A stretch of DNA of 64,000 nt from Thioalkalivibrio paradoxus (GTDB lineage Bacteria; Pseudomonadota; Gammaproteobacteria; Ectothiorhodospirales; Ectothiorhodospiraceae). Position 1 is the first letter of the stretch. Each line of letters opens with the position of its first letter. Positions 21,897 to 31,864 of the stretch are shown here, in pieces. The notes below the pieces were generated by a model. It made no database searches. It saw only the letters and a list, made by a program, of their open reading frames with translations, and had not been told where the DNA came from. The stretch spans positions 90,001 to 154,000 of the forward strand of contig JAABSC010000005.1 in the NCBI GenBank assembly GCA_011390565.1. Direction: 5' to 3'. The position numbers were made by a program, and so were the translations under genes.

Positions 21897-22457
21897 ATGA
21901 CCATCGAACTCCGACGTTGCATGATTCCCCATGCGCCGCTGGAGTTCGTGTGCGCCTCGTCCGCCAGTGACGGCCTGCTGGCCGCGGATTGGCTGGAGCG
22001 CGATCCGCCGCGAGCGGACGCTGGCGATACGCATTCTCCGCTGCCTTCGGGGTTGCGCGTCGCGATCGAACGTGCCCGGCGTCAGCGTCGGGATGCGCCG
22101 GTGATCCCCCCCTTCGACCCGCTCGATTTCCTGCGTGATCCGCGGGTGTGGCGCGCGCCCGACGACGTGCCCCAGGGCTCGGAACATGCCCGCAAGGTGT
22201 GGCGGGCGCTCTGCCGCATCCCGGTGGGCGAGACCCGCACCTACGGCGAGATCGCACGCGAGATCGGCTCCTCGCCCCGTGCGGTTGGCCAGGCCTGCCG
22301 CGCCAATCCCTGGCCTTTGTTTGTTCCCTGTCATCGGGTGGTTCCGGGGCGGGGCGCGCGGACCCCGACACCCGCCGGCGCCTACGCCGGGCAGGTTGAA
22401 GGGCCCCTGGCGGGCATCAAGGTCTGGCTGCTGGAGCACGAAGCGCACCGTGTCTGA
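21897..22457 (+). CDS. Methylated-DNA--[protein]-cysteine S-methyltransferase
   Basis: VPVGETRTYGEIA-type region and active-site PCHRVVP. Confidence 0.9.
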   Translation: MTIELRRCMIPHAPLEFVCASSASDGLLAADWLERDPPRADAGDTHSPLPSGLRVAIERARRQRRDAPVIPPFDPLDFLRDPRVWRAPDDVPQGSEHARKVWRALCRIPVGETRTYGEIAREIGSSPRAVGQACRANPWPLFVPCHRVVPGRGARTPTPAGAYAGQVEGPLAGIKVWLLEHEAHRV

Positions 22458-22496
22458 AGCGCCTTCGTCAAGCCAAATCCGTCGCTGGGCCCATCC

Positions 22497-22660
22497 CTGG
22501 TGGGCCATGCGAAAACTTCGGTATCCGATCGCTGCGCCAGACACGCTGGAGCTGCGTTGGGCAGGTTTGCAATAGGGTGGCCATTCCTGCACTGGCCCGC
22601 CTTGCTCCGGCGCGTCTGGCTGGGCTCCATAGGCACCGAACTTCCCGCATGGCCCACTAG
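22497..22660. mobile_element. MITE-like element, copy 1 (complete)
   Basis: Left tggtgggccatgcgaaaacttcggt; right end reverse-complements to ctagtgggccatgcgggaagttcggt; first approx. 110 bp nearly repeated at 48053-48161; no transposase ORF. Confidence 0.75.
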
Positions 22661-22876
22661 ACAGAAAATTCTGGCGGAAGCGGGAATAATCGCCCCGTTT
22701 CTTGCGTCCTGTGTCTGATGCTGCAGAAATCCTCTCGTCGAATCAGAACGTTAGCATAGTCTGATGTTCGGTTCTGTTTGACATTGGGGGCCGCGCATTA
22801 TCACGATGAAAGGAGGTTTATGCCCGCAATGGGCTGGACCGCCACCAATAAAGACAATCCTTTGATGGAGGTTTCC

Positions 22877-23713
22877 ATGTTCAAAAAAGCCTTGCTGGCG
22901 CTGCCCGTGGCACTGGCTCTCGGGGCTGCGGCCCACGCTGAAAAGCCGCCGGAGGAGGTCCTTCAGGGGCTGATTGACTCCGTCGATTCCGCTTATCTCA
23001 CCCAGAGCGAGCAGAACCTGCTCATGATGCCCGATAACCCTGCTCTTTGGGTTGGCATGGATGGCGAGGACCTGTTCCATACGGCCCGCGGCCCGAACAA
23101 CGTCTCGATGGAAGCCTGTGATTTCGGTAAGGGTCCGGGCGTACTCGAAGGTGCCTACGTCGAAATGCCGCGCTATTTCGAGGACACCGGCAAGGTGATG
23201 GACCTCGAAACCCGCATCGTGCATTGCATGACCGAGGTCCAGGGATTCGACAAGGATGACCCCGCGGTCAAACAGCGTCACGGTTCAGGCTCCGACCACA
23301 TGAAGCTCCAGACCTACATCGCCATGCAATCGAATGGCATGGAGTGGAACAACCCGCTCGACCACCCGCTGGAAAAGGCCATGCGTGACGCCGGTGAGGT
23401 GCTGTTCGCCCGTCGCGCCGGCAAGGCCGACTTCAACTGTTTTGCGTGCCACGGCCAGTCCGGCAAGCAGGTGCGCGCCTCCGTGCTGCCCAACGCCACG
23501 GTTGGGGAAGACTGGACCAAGGCCATTTCCTGGCCCGCGTTCCGGGTCGGTCATGACAACGTGCGCAGCAGCCAGCATCGTGTCCGCGGCTGTTATTACC
23601 AGATGCGTCAGGCCGGCATGAAGGCGGGCTCGGATGCTTCCATTGCCGTGATCTCGTACTGGACCGACCTGGCCCGCGGTCAGCCGGCCATCCTGCCTGA
23701 CATGAAGCGCTGA
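22877..23713 (+). CDS. soxA: Sulfur oxidation c-type cytochrome SoxA
   Basis: Signal peptide, single haem motif CFACH, C-terminal RGCYYQMRQAGMKAGSDASIAVISYWTDLARG typical of SoxA; soxX follows. Confidence 0.92.
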   Translation: MFKKALLALPVALALGAAAHAEKPPEEVLQGLIDSVDSAYLTQSEQNLLMMPDNPALWVGMDGEDLFHTARGPNNVSMEACDFGKGPGVLEGAYVEMPRYFEDTGKVMDLETRIVHCMTEVQGFDKDDPAVKQRHGSGSDHMKLQTYIAMQSNGMEWNNPLDHPLEKAMRDAGEVLFARRAGKADFNCFACHGQSGKQVRASVLPNATVGEDWTKAISWPAFRVGHDNVRSSQHRVRGCYYQMRQAGMKAGSDASIAVISYWTDLARGQPAILPDMKR

Positions 23714-23740
23714 TCCCGGACGCACAAGGAGATTCCAGAT

Positions 23741-24439
23741 ATGTTCAAGAAGACCCCTCTGGCGGCCGGTGTTGCCGCTTTCGCAACGATCATCTTCGCG
23801 GGCGGCTGTGCCGTCGCCGATGCTGACAAGTCCGGTAAGGTCGACTACACGGCCATGACCCCGCACGAACTCGCCGAATACCTGATGTTCGAGGCCAACG
23901 GTGGCGGCGGTTTCAACCTGTCGCAGGAAGTGCAGGAGGGCGGTACCGCCCGCGAACGCATGCAGCAGGACGAACTGCAGAAGGCCTGCTCGATCATCGA
24001 TGACGGCAAGCCCGATGCGGAGACGCTGAGCGCGATCCGGGCCGCCGCACAGGAATCGATCGTCTACCCGGAAGGTGGCATCAAACTGGGCGACTGGAAG
24101 AAGGGCCGTGAGTTGGCATGGTCCGGTTTCGGCTACCGCATCGGTCACAACTTCGACGACCATTCCAAGCGCGAAGCAGGTGGCACCTGCTACAACTGCC
24201 ACCAGCTGGCGACGGACCGTACCGGTGGCACCGTGGGCCCGAGCCTCACCGGCTACGGCAAGACCCGGGGCACCAGTGACGCGATCCTGAAGTACGCGTA
24301 CGACATGATCTACAACCCGCATGTCTACTTCCCGTGCACCCACATGCCGCGATTCGGTGCCAACGGCATGCTGACCGAGGAAAAGATCGCCGACATCATG
24401 GCGTACATGTTCGATCCGGAGTCCCCGGTCAACGAGTAA
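23741..24439 (+). CDS. soxX: Sulfur oxidation c-type cytochrome SoxX
   Basis: CYNCH haem motif, GGTVGPSLTGYGKTRG, HMPRFGANGMLTEEKIADIMAYMFDPESPVN. Confidence 0.92.
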   Translation: MFKKTPLAAGVAAFATIIFAGGCAVADADKSGKVDYTAMTPHELAEYLMFEANGGGGFNLSQEVQEGGTARERMQQDELQKACSIIDDGKPDAETLSAIRAAAQESIVYPEGGIKLGDWKKGRELAWSGFGYRIGHNFDDHSKREAGGTCYNCHQLATDRTGGTVGPSLTGYGKTRGTSDAILKYAYDMIYNPHVYFPCTHMPRFGANGMLTEEKIADIMAYMFDPESPVNE

Positions 24440-24483
24440 GATCGAGCGCTTGACGATCGACGGTCCTTCGGGGCCGTGATGAA

Positions 24484-24516
24484 GCCGCCGGTGGCGACAC
24501 CGGCGGCATTTTTATT
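24484..24516 (+). terminator. Rho-independent terminator after soxX
   Basis: gccgccggtg gcga caccggcggc perfect 10-bp stem followed by atttttattt. Confidence 0.9.
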
Positions 24517-24609
24517 TGCCCTCCACCGCAGGCGGGGGAGGGACGGGGCGGGGGCATTTGCCGCGACGCTGGCCTGAAAAGCGTCTTGCGGGTATCGTCT
24601 CGCCCCACC

Positions 24610-25533
24610 ATGCTCAGCTATCAACACGAATACCACGCCGGCAACTTCGCCGACGTGCACAAGCACCTGGTGCTCTGGCTCGTGCTCGATGCACTGCTGG
24701 CGCGTCCCAAACCCTTCGTCGCGGTCGACCTGTTCGCCGGTTCGGGCCAATACGCTCTGGATCGGGGCCCGGCCGCGCGCAGCGGTGAGTGGCGCGAGGG
24801 AATCGGCCGGCTCTGGTCGCTGGACCGGGGTCCGGAACGCCTGCGGGTCTGGCTCGATGCCATCCGGGGGCTGCAGACGGATCCGGGACGGCTGATGACG
24901 TACCCCGGTTCCCCGGAACTGATCCGCCGGCGTCTGCGCGAGCAGGACCAGCTGGTGGCCTGTGAACTGCACCCCGGCGCGTTTGCCGCGCTGCAGGACG
25001 CCCTCCGGACCGATTCCCGCTGCCACCTGCACCGGCGCGACGCTCGCGAGGCTTCCCGCGCGCTGTTTCCACCGGAGCCGCGACGCGGGCTGGCACTGCT
25101 CGATCCCGCCTATGAACGGGTCCAGGAATACGTGGAAGTCCCGGAGATGACACGGGAAATCCGCCGGCGCTGGAACACCGGGATCATCCTGGTTTGGTAT
25201 CCGCTGCTGGAGGAAGGCCGGCACCCGCAGCTGCGCGACGCGCTCCTGTCGCGCCACCCGGGGGAGTCCATCCTGTTCAGCGAACTCCGCCTGAGCGACC
25301 CCCCGCGTGGCCCGGGTCTGCAGGGCTCGGGCGTGGCCGTGCTCAACGTGCCCTGGCAGCTCGATCGACAGCTTTCAGAGACACTGTTTCCCGCGTGGCA
25401 GCGGCTCGACCCGGAACGTCGTGGCGGGCTGTTCCAGGCGCTGACCCTTGAAAACACCGGGGGGCGTCCCCATTTCGAGCGGATCGAATCCATAGTGACC
25501 CCTGCCAGGAAGGATGTGACGGACCATGACTGA
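24610..25533 (+). CDS. rlmJ: 23S rRNA (adenine(2030)-N(6))-methyltransferase
   Basis: [38 protein letters not shown]. Confidence 0.95.
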   Translation: MLSYQHEYHAGNFADVHKHLVLWLVLDALLARPKPFVAVDLFAGSGQYALDRGPAARSGEWREGIGRLWSLDRGPERLRVWLDAIRGLQTDPGRLMTYPGSPELIRRRLREQDQLVACELHPGAFAALQDALRTDSRCHLHRRDAREASRALFPPEPRRGLALLDPAYERVQEYVEVPEMTREIRRRWNTGIILVWYPLLEEGRHPQLRDALLSRHPGESILFSELRLSDPPRGPGLQGSGVAVLNVPWQLDRQLSETLFPAWQRLDPERRGGLFQALTLENTGGRPHFERIESIVTPARKDVTDHD

Positions 25534-27421
25534 AGCCCAACGTGAAGAACGCCGTTTCGAGACCGAGGTCAGCCAGCTGCTGCACCTGATGATTCACGCG
25601 CTGTATTCCAACCGCGAGATCTTCCTGCGCGAGCTGATCTCCAACGCGGCGGACGCCTGCGACAAGCTGCGCTTCGAGGCGCTGGCGCATCCCGACACCA
25701 TTGTCCAGCCCGCCGAACTGCGCATCGACGTGCATGTCGACAGGGAGGCCCGGACGATCCACGTCTCCGACACCGGTATCGGCATGTCCCGCGACGAGGT
25801 GATCGCAAACGTCGGGACGATCGCGCGTTCCGGCACCAGGGAGTTCCTGGGCCGTCTGACCGGTGATCAGAAAAAGGACGCGCAGCTGATCGGCCAGTTC
25901 GGCGTTGGTTTCTACTCGGCGTTCACCGTGGCCGACCGGGTCACCCTCGAGAGCCGCCGCGCGGACGCCGCCGAGGATGCCGCGGTGCGCTGGGAATCCG
26001 ACGGCAGCGGCAGCTACACGCTGGAAAACTGTTCCCGGGCGACCCCGGGCACCGAGGTGATCGTGCACCTGAAGGAGGACGCCGACGAGTTCCTGGAAGC
26101 CTACCGGCTGCGCCACATCATCACGCGTTATTCCGACCACGTCTCCTTCCCGATCCGCATGCCGAAGCTGGACGACGACGGCAAGGCAACGGACGAATGG
26201 GAGACCGTGAACCGCGCCAGCGCGCTGTGGACGCGGGCCAAGAACGACATCAGCGAAGACGAATATCGCGAGTTCTACAAGCACGTGGCGCATGACTTCG
26301 AGGACCCGGCGGCCTGGGTGCACAGCCACGTCGAGGGCAAGCAGCAGTACACCACGCTGTTCTACATCCCGAAGCGCGCGCCCTTCGATCTCTGGGATCG
26401 CGATCAGCGCCACGGCGTGAAGCTCTATGTGAAGCGCGTGTTCATCATGGACGACGCGGAGAAGATGCTGCCCGGCTACCTGCGTTTCGTGCGCGGCGTG
26501 GTGGACTCGTCCGACCTGCCGCTGAACGTCTCGCGCGAAATCCTGCAGACCAACCGGCTGGTTGATGGCATCCGCTCAGGTTCGATCAAGAAGATCCTCG
26601 GCCTGCTGGAATCGATTGCCGAGAACGAGCCGGAGAAGTACGCCGAGATCTGGAACCAGTTTGGCCGGGTGCTGAAGGAAGGGCCGGGCGAGGACTACGG
26701 CAACCGCGATCAGATCGCGAAGCTGCTGCGCTTCGCGAGCACGCAAAACAGCGATGACACCCAGAACGTGTCGCTGGCAGATTACAAGGGGCGCATGAAA
26801 GAGGGTCAGAAGGCGATCTATGTGATCACCGCCGACAGCCCCGCGGGCGCGCGCAACAGTCCGCATCTCGAGATCTTCCGCAAGCATGGTATCGAGGTGC
26901 TGCTGCTCTCCGACCGGGTTGACGAGTGGCTGCTGTCGCACCTCGATCGCTTCGACGACACCCCGATCAAGTCGGTGTCCAAGGGGGACCTCGACCTCGG
27001 GGAGCTGTTGGACAAGGACGCCGGGGATGCCGATGCCGAGGGTGAAGACAGCGCTACGGGCGATCTCGGCGATCTACCCGAGCGAATCGCCAGGACTCTC
27101 GATGACCGCGTCGACACCGTGCGGGCTTCGCAGCGCCTGGTGGAATCCCCCGCCTGCATCGTGCTCGGTGAACACGAGATGGCGCTGTACCTGCAGGAGC
27201 TGATGAAGCAGGCGGGTCAGCAGACCTTTGGCGGCAAGCCGGTACTGGAGGTCAACCCGACGCACCCGCTGGTGCAGCGGCTGAAGGCCGCCGAGGGCGC
27301 GGAGTTCGACGACCTCGCCACGCTGCTTTTCGAGCAGGCCCTGCTCACCGAGGGCGGCCAGCTGGAGGATCCGTCCGGCTTTGTCGCACGGCTGAACCGA
27401 TTGCTGCTCAAGGCAGCGTAG
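25526..27421 (+). CDS. htpG: Molecular chaperone HtpG (Hsp90)
   Basis: [41 protein letters not shown]. Confidence 0.98.
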   Translation: MTEAQREERRFETEVSQLLHLMIHALYSNREIFLRELISNAADACDKLRFEALAHPDTIVQPAELRIDVHVDREARTIHVSDTGIGMSRDEVIANVGTIARSGTREFLGRLTGDQKKDAQLIGQFGVGFYSAFTVADRVTLESRRADAAEDAAVRWESDGSGSYTLENCSRATPGTEVIVHLKEDADEFLEAYRLRHIITRYSDHVSFPIRMPKLDDDGKATDEWETVNRASALWTRAKNDISEDEYREFYKHVAHDFEDPAAWVHSHVEGKQQYTTLFYIPKRAPFDLWDRDQRHGVKLYVKRVFIMDDAEKMLPGYLRFVRGVVDSSDLPLNVSREILQTNRLVDGIRSGSIKKILGLLESIAENEPEKYAEIWNQFGRVLKEGPGEDYGNRDQIAKLLRFASTQNSDDTQNVSLADYKGRMKEGQKAIYVITADSPAGARNSPHLEIFRKHGIEVLLLSDRVDEWLLSHLDRFDDTPIKSVSKGDLDLGELLDKDAGDADAEGEDSATGDLGDLPERIARTLDDRVDTVRASQRLVESPACIVLGEHEMALYLQELMKQAGQQTFGGKPVLEVNPTHPLVQRLKAAEGAEFDDLATLLFEQALLTEGGQLEDPSGFVARLNRLLLKAA

Positions 27422-27450
27422 CGCCGTGATCCTTCGGTGACGGACAGGTA

Positions 27451-27476
27451 GGCATGGCCCGGCGTCGGGCCGTGCC
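27451..27476. terminator. Candidate bidirectional hairpin between convergent htpG and sohB
   Basis: ggcatggcccg gcgt cgggccgtgcc stem; no clear U tract. Confidence 0.45.
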
Positions 27477-27493
27477 CTTCACGCTCGGTGGGT

Positions 27494-28480
27494 TCAGCGC
27501 TGCATCAGGCGTTCGAGTCCCCGTTCGAAGGCGATGCCGATGCGCTTGCCCAGCGGCTGGCGCCGGCTGAATCGGACCTCGTAGAGATCATGGTCTCGGG
27601 CAAGACGCATCAGCAGGTCGTCGCTGGTGCCGATCTCGTCGATCAGTCCCTGTTCCAGCGCCTGCTCACCGTACCAGTGCTCGCCGGTCGCCAGGGTGTT
27701 CAGGTCCAGTTCCGGTCGGTAGCGCTGCAGGTACTTCTTGAACAGGTCGTGCGTTTCCTCGAGTTCCTGCTGGAATTTGGCGCGACCTTCGGGTGTGTTC
27801 TTCCCGAGGACGGTGAGCGTGCGCTTGTGCTGGCCCGCGGTCAGTAGCTCGATGTCGACATCGTGCCGTTGCAGCAGCCGGTGAACGTTGGGAATCTGGG
27901 CCACAACCCCGATCGACCCGACCACCGCGAACGGCGCTGCGACAATGTGCTGCGCGACGGCGGCCATCAGGTAGCCTCCGCTGGCCGCGACGCGATCGAC
28001 GGCCACGGTCAGGCCGATTCCCGCATCCCGCAGTCGGGCCACCTGCGCGGACGCCAGGCCGTACGACGGCACCAGTCCCCCGCCGCTGTCGAGGCACAGC
28101 ACGGCCTGATCCGTTCCGGGGCGCGCGAGGGTCAGGATCGCGGAGATCTCCTCGCGGAGGTTTTCCACCGCGGTTGCACGGATGTCGCCCTGGAAGCGAA
28201 GCACGTAGACCCGGTTGCGTTCGGACCGGCTTTCGCGCTTGCGTTCGCGCCTGGCCTCGCGCAGCAGCCTTCGGACTGCACCGCGGCCCAGCACCTTGCG
28301 CTGCAGGGCGTGTTTCATGTCCCGGTAGCGTTGATTGAGGTGGCGCACGGTCAGCTGCTCGTCGTCACGGGAGCGGCTGCGCGTTGCGGCGGCTACCACG
28401 GCGCCCAGCAGGATCAGCGCGAGGGTCAGGATCGTCAGGCCCTTGAGCAGAAACAGGCCGTAATCTTGCAGGAACTCCAT
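27494..28480 (-). CDS. sohB: Inner membrane peptidase SohB (S49 family)
   Basis: N-terminal TM, LRFQGDIRATAVENLREEISAIL, AASGGYLMAAVA, DEIGTSDDLL. Confidence 0.93.
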   Translation of the reverse strand: MEFLQDYGLFLLKGLTILTLALILLGAVVAAATRSRSRDDEQLTVRHLNQRYRDMKHALQRKVLGRGAVRRLLREARRERKRESRSERNRVYVLRFQGDIRATAVENLREEISAILTLARPGTDQAVLCLDSGGGLVPSYGLASAQVARLRDAGIGLTVAVDRVAASGGYLMAAVAQHIVAAPFAVVGSIGVVAQIPNVHRLLQRHDVDIELLTAGQHKRTLTVLGKNTPEGRAKFQQELEETHDLFKKYLQRYRPELDLNTLATGEHWYGEQALEQGLIDEIGTSDDLLMRLARDHDLYEVRFSRRQPLGKRIGIAFERGLERLMQR

Positions 28481-28546
28481 GAGGTCTCCGGTTCAGTAGG
28501 TGGCCGTGGGTTTCGCGTCGGCCGTCTCTTTGGGATAGTACCGCCA

Positions 28547-28879
28547 ATGGCTCAGCATGCGGATGATCCCGGTTTCCCTGTCCCGCCCCTGCGCGGGGGC
28601 ATCGATTTCATTCGTTTCCGTGACCGCGATACCCTGAGCCTGCGCCAGGTGGACGAGTTCAACGGGGTGCGCAAGGGAACCGCGTTCCGGCATTTCAAGG
28701 CGCGGCGCGCCGAGCTGTCGGAGGACCGGGATTACTTTTATCTAGACGCCGTGCAGCATGCGGGCTTCATCGGGCAGTTGCGGGAGCAGGGCCGGATCTA
28801 TGCATCGACCCGGCATTTGGTCTTGCTCACCGAGTCCGGCTATCGGCAGCTTTCCGGGGCGACGAATCCGGACCGCTGA
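28547..28879 (+). CDS. Hypothetical protein, weakly reminiscent of ORF6N/phage antirepressor-type N-terminal domains
   Basis: 111-codon ORF divergent from sohB; FRDRDTLSLRQVDEFNGVRKGTAFRHFKARRAELSEDRDYFYLD...LVLLTESGYRQL. Confidence 0.55.
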   Translation: MAQHADDPGFPVPPLRGGIDFIRFRDRDTLSLRQVDEFNGVRKGTAFRHFKARRAELSEDRDYFYLDAVQHAGFIGQLREQGRIYASTRHLVLLTESGYRQLSGATNPDR

Positions 28880-28895
28880 ACGGTGGCGGGAGCCC

Positions 28896-29471
28896 TCATT
28901 TCGGGTCCTTCCTGCCGCGGGAGAGTTGCCGCAACAGCGCCTCCTGCTCGTTGAACGACGGGACGCGGCTTCCCGAAGGGCTGGTGCCGGTGTCCTCGGC
29001 CTCACGCTGCGACGGATGCCCGGCCCGCTCGCGTTCCTTGAGCAACGCGTACGTTTCAAGGTTCTTGGCGACGTCCCCGTCTGCGGTCGGCTCGGGGTAC
29101 CGGCCCCGGTAACCGGTCGGTGTGCGTTGTCCCTTGCGCAGGAACAGGCGCATTCGGAGTTCCTTGTTGTAGTCCACGACCCGCTGCTCCATCCGGAACA
29201 GGTCGTAGACCGCGAGTCCGAGCAGACCCAGCAGGGGAAGCAGCCAGCCGTATCCCGGAACGAGAAAGGCCGTGCCGAGCGTCGTCGCGCTGAGCAGCAC
29301 AAACAGGGCGCTGCCGCGGTTGTCGCCCAGGTAGATCCGGTGCAGGCCCACCGGGAACAGCAGCCACGCCGCATAGGCCGTGCTGCGCGAGCGCAGGTTG
29401 GCGGCAAGTACCGCGTTGACCGCTTGCAGGCCGCCGCCCTCGAGATTCAGTTTTTTCCAGGCCTTGCTCAT
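28896..29471 (-). CDS. TM2-domain-like membrane protein
   Basis: AAWLLFPVGLHRIYLGDNRGSALF followed by hydrophobic segment. Confidence 0.6.
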   Translation of the reverse strand: MSKAWKKLNLEGGGLQAVNAVLAANLRSRSTAYAAWLLFPVGLHRIYLGDNRGSALFVLLSATTLGTAFLVPGYGWLLPLLGLLGLAVYDLFRMEQRVVDYNKELRMRLFLRKGQRTPTGYRGRYPEPTADGDVAKNLETYALLKERERAGHPSQREAEDTGTSPSGSRVPSFNEQEALLRQLSRGRKDPK

Positions 29472-29601
29472 TTTCCGCTCCGATCGATCCTGCGATCGAG
29501 TGTAACGCCCGGTGCAGTGGCCGCAGGGAATGTCTGCCTGCTATTGCGGCCTTGCGTCAGCTTGTTAGCATGCTGGTGGAACTTCCGGGGAAACCGCGCC
29601 G

Positions 29602-30579
29602 ATGTCGGACCGTCGACTGCAAGTGTTCTTCACCGTGGCCCGGCTGCTGTCGTTCACGCGGGCCGCCGAAGTGCTGCACATGACCCAGCCCGCCGTCACC
29701 TTTCAGGTGCGGCAGCTGGAAGAGCAGTTCGACGCGCGCTTGTTCGATCGCAATCACAATCGCGTCACCCTCACGGATACGGGGCGGCTGGTTTATCGCT
29801 ACGCCGAGCGGATCTTCGAGACCTACGCCGAAATGGAAGCCGCGCTGCGCGAGATGAAGGGAGCGGTCGGGGGCGCGCTGGTGCTGGGCGCCAGCACGAC
29901 GGTGGCCGAGTATCTGCTTCCGACCCTGCTCGGGACCTTCCTGCGCAACCATCCGGAGGTCGGTATCAGTCTGCGCGTGGGCAATACCGAGGCCGTCGTG
30001 GCCATGGTCGAAGAGAGCGAAATCGATCTCGGCGTGGTCGAGGCCCCGGTCAGCAACCGGAATCTCATCGTGCAGCCCTGCCTGATCGATCAGCTGCGTC
30101 TGATCGTGCCGCCGGATCATGCGCTCGCCCGGCGCAGCCAGGTCACCCTGGACGACTTTCTGGACGAACGGTTCGTCTGCCGGGAGGAGGGATCCGGCAC
30201 ACGCGAGGTCATCATGGAGTACCTCGGGCGTCAGGGCTACAGCCGCAGCCGCCTCAATCTCTGCATGGAGCTGGGCAGCCCGGAAGCGATCAAGGGCGCG
30301 GTGGCGGCCGGTCTCGGAGTCTCGGTGCTGTCCGAGTCCGTGATCGCGAAGGAGGTCACGCTGGGCCAACTGGTGGCGATCCCGCTGGAGCCCGCGCTGG
30401 AGCGACCGATTTCGCTGGTGCACGCGCGCCAGAAGTTCCGGGTTCCGACGCTGGAGGTTTTGCTGCGCTTCATCCGGGAATACTGCAGCTACGACGATGC
30501 GAACGACACTATTGGGGTGTCCGAAGCGTTCGCTGCTGATGAACGATCCACGGACGTGCCCGAGCGGGTGCCTGAATAG
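29602..30579 (+). CDS. LysR family transcriptional regulator
   Basis: FFTVARLLSFTRAAEVLHMTQPAVTFQVRQLEEQFDARLFDR HTH. Confidence 0.95.
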   Translation: MSDRRLQVFFTVARLLSFTRAAEVLHMTQPAVTFQVRQLEEQFDARLFDRNHNRVTLTDTGRLVYRYAERIFETYAEMEAALREMKGAVGGALVLGASTTVAEYLLPTLLGTFLRNHPEVGISLRVGNTEAVVAMVEESEIDLGVVEAPVSNRNLIVQPCLIDQLRLIVPPDHALARRSQVTLDDFLDERFVCREEGSGTREVIMEYLGRQGYSRSRLNLCMELGSPEAIKGAVAAGLGVSVLSESVIAKEVTLGQLVAIPLEPALERPISLVHARQKFRVPTLEVLLRFIREYCSYDDANDTIGVSEAFAADERSTDVPERVPE

Positions 30580-30670
30580 CCGTTCTGTGGCAACCGGATC
30601 CGATGCAGTCGGGTATTCGCTTGCCCGTGCGGCCCACCCCCACCGTCGAAACCCTCGCAGAGGAGAATTC

Positions 30671-31411
30671 ATGAAAAGCTACTGTGTCGTGCAGCATACC
30701 TATTCCGAGTTTCTCGGGCTGATCGAGTCGCAGCTGGAAAAGCGCGACATCGGGTTTTCCTATTACCGGCCTTTCGTGGGCCAGGACATGCCCGGTTCGG
30801 CGGCGCAGTTCGACGGTCTCTGGCTGCTCGGCGGTGCCTGGCCGACCAGCGATATCGAGCACAACCCGCAGGTCGAGGACGAATTGTCGCTGATCGACAT
30901 CTTCCGCCGTTCCCGGCGTCCGGTGATCGGACTGGGCATGGGCGGCCTTCTGGTGGCCCAGCAGGCGGGTGGTACGCCGCAGGACCAGCCGGCCTACCGA
31001 GCCGGGTTCGTGACCGCGCACAAGACCCGGGCGGGAGAAGGAGACGCACTGGCGGAGACGCTCGACGGACGTCGGGTACTGGTGCTGGTGCACGGCCGGG
31101 TGGATCTTCCGGAGGGTATGGAGCCCATCCTGGTCGACGACAACGGCGATTGGCTTGCGGTGCGTGTCGACGATCTCACGTACGGAATGCTGTTTCGGCC
31201 CGAGATGAAACCCGGCATGCTGGAAGATATCATCATGGAGGCCCGGCACAATCCGCCACCGAACATCGGCGAACTGCTCGGCCAGGCGCGCATGGAGTGG
31301 GCGGAGATGCAGGAGACGACCGGCCGCGTGGTCGTGGCGCTGGTCACGGAACTGGGCCTGATGCAGGAAAGGCGCAAGATGCCCGTTTTCAGCCTGAACG
31401 TGGTGTCCTGA
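30671..31411 (+). CDS. Class-I glutamine amidotransferase-like protein with degenerate catalytic residues
   Basis: GATase1-like layout: FDGLWLLGGAWP..., nucleophile elbow reads GLGMGG (Cys absent), YGMLFRPE in place of YGvQFHPE. aggagg RBS upstream. Confidence 0.7.
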   Translation: MKSYCVVQHTYSEFLGLIESQLEKRDIGFSYYRPFVGQDMPGSAAQFDGLWLLGGAWPTSDIEHNPQVEDELSLIDIFRRSRRPVIGLGMGGLLVAQQAGGTPQDQPAYRAGFVTAHKTRAGEGDALAETLDGRRVLVLVHGRVDLPEGMEPILVDDNGDWLAVRVDDLTYGMLFRPEMKPGMLEDIIMEARHNPPPNIGELLGQARMEWAEMQETTGRVVVALVTELGLMQERRKMPVFSLNVVS

Positions 31412-31474
31412 ATCCCCGGCGTTGGGACGCTGCTACCATGCGGGCTGCAGGATCGGAACGCGAGAGACGGACGC

Positions 31475-31864
31475 ATGATGACACCGATGAACATGGGCCG
31501 CAGGAATCGCGGGAGCGACACCGCCCGGCGGGTGGCGGAAATCGTCGACCGCCTGCCGGAGGAACAGCAGCAGACCCTGCTGCGTTTCGCGGAATTCCTG
31601 CTGGCGGAGGCGCCGGAGACGGAGAGCCTCCCCGAGACCCTTCCGGAACCCAAGGCCATTCCCCGGCCCGCGGAGGAATCGGTCATCAAGGCCATGCGGC
31701 GGCTGTCCGAGACCTATTTCATGCTGGAACGAGGCAAGTTGCTGAACGAGACTTCGGCACTGATGGCCCAGCACGTGATGCAGGGCCGTGACGCCGCCGA
31801 GGTCATCGATGAACTCGAAGCGATTTTCGCGGCGCACTACGAGCGGGCACGGTCCGCGTCATGA
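31475..31864 (+). CDS. Hypothetical protein (Crp-like/DUF2281-like start RRVAEIVDRLPEEQQQTLLRFAEFLL)
   Basis: ORF with coding-like composition, overlaps start of downstream AI-2E gene by 4 nt. Confidence 0.6.
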   Translation: MMTPMNMGRRNRGSDTARRVAEIVDRLPEEQQQTLLRFAEFLLAEAPETESLPETLPEPKAIPRPAEESVIKAMRRLSETYFMLERGKLLNETSALMAQHVMQGRDAAEVIDELEAIFAAHYERARSAS

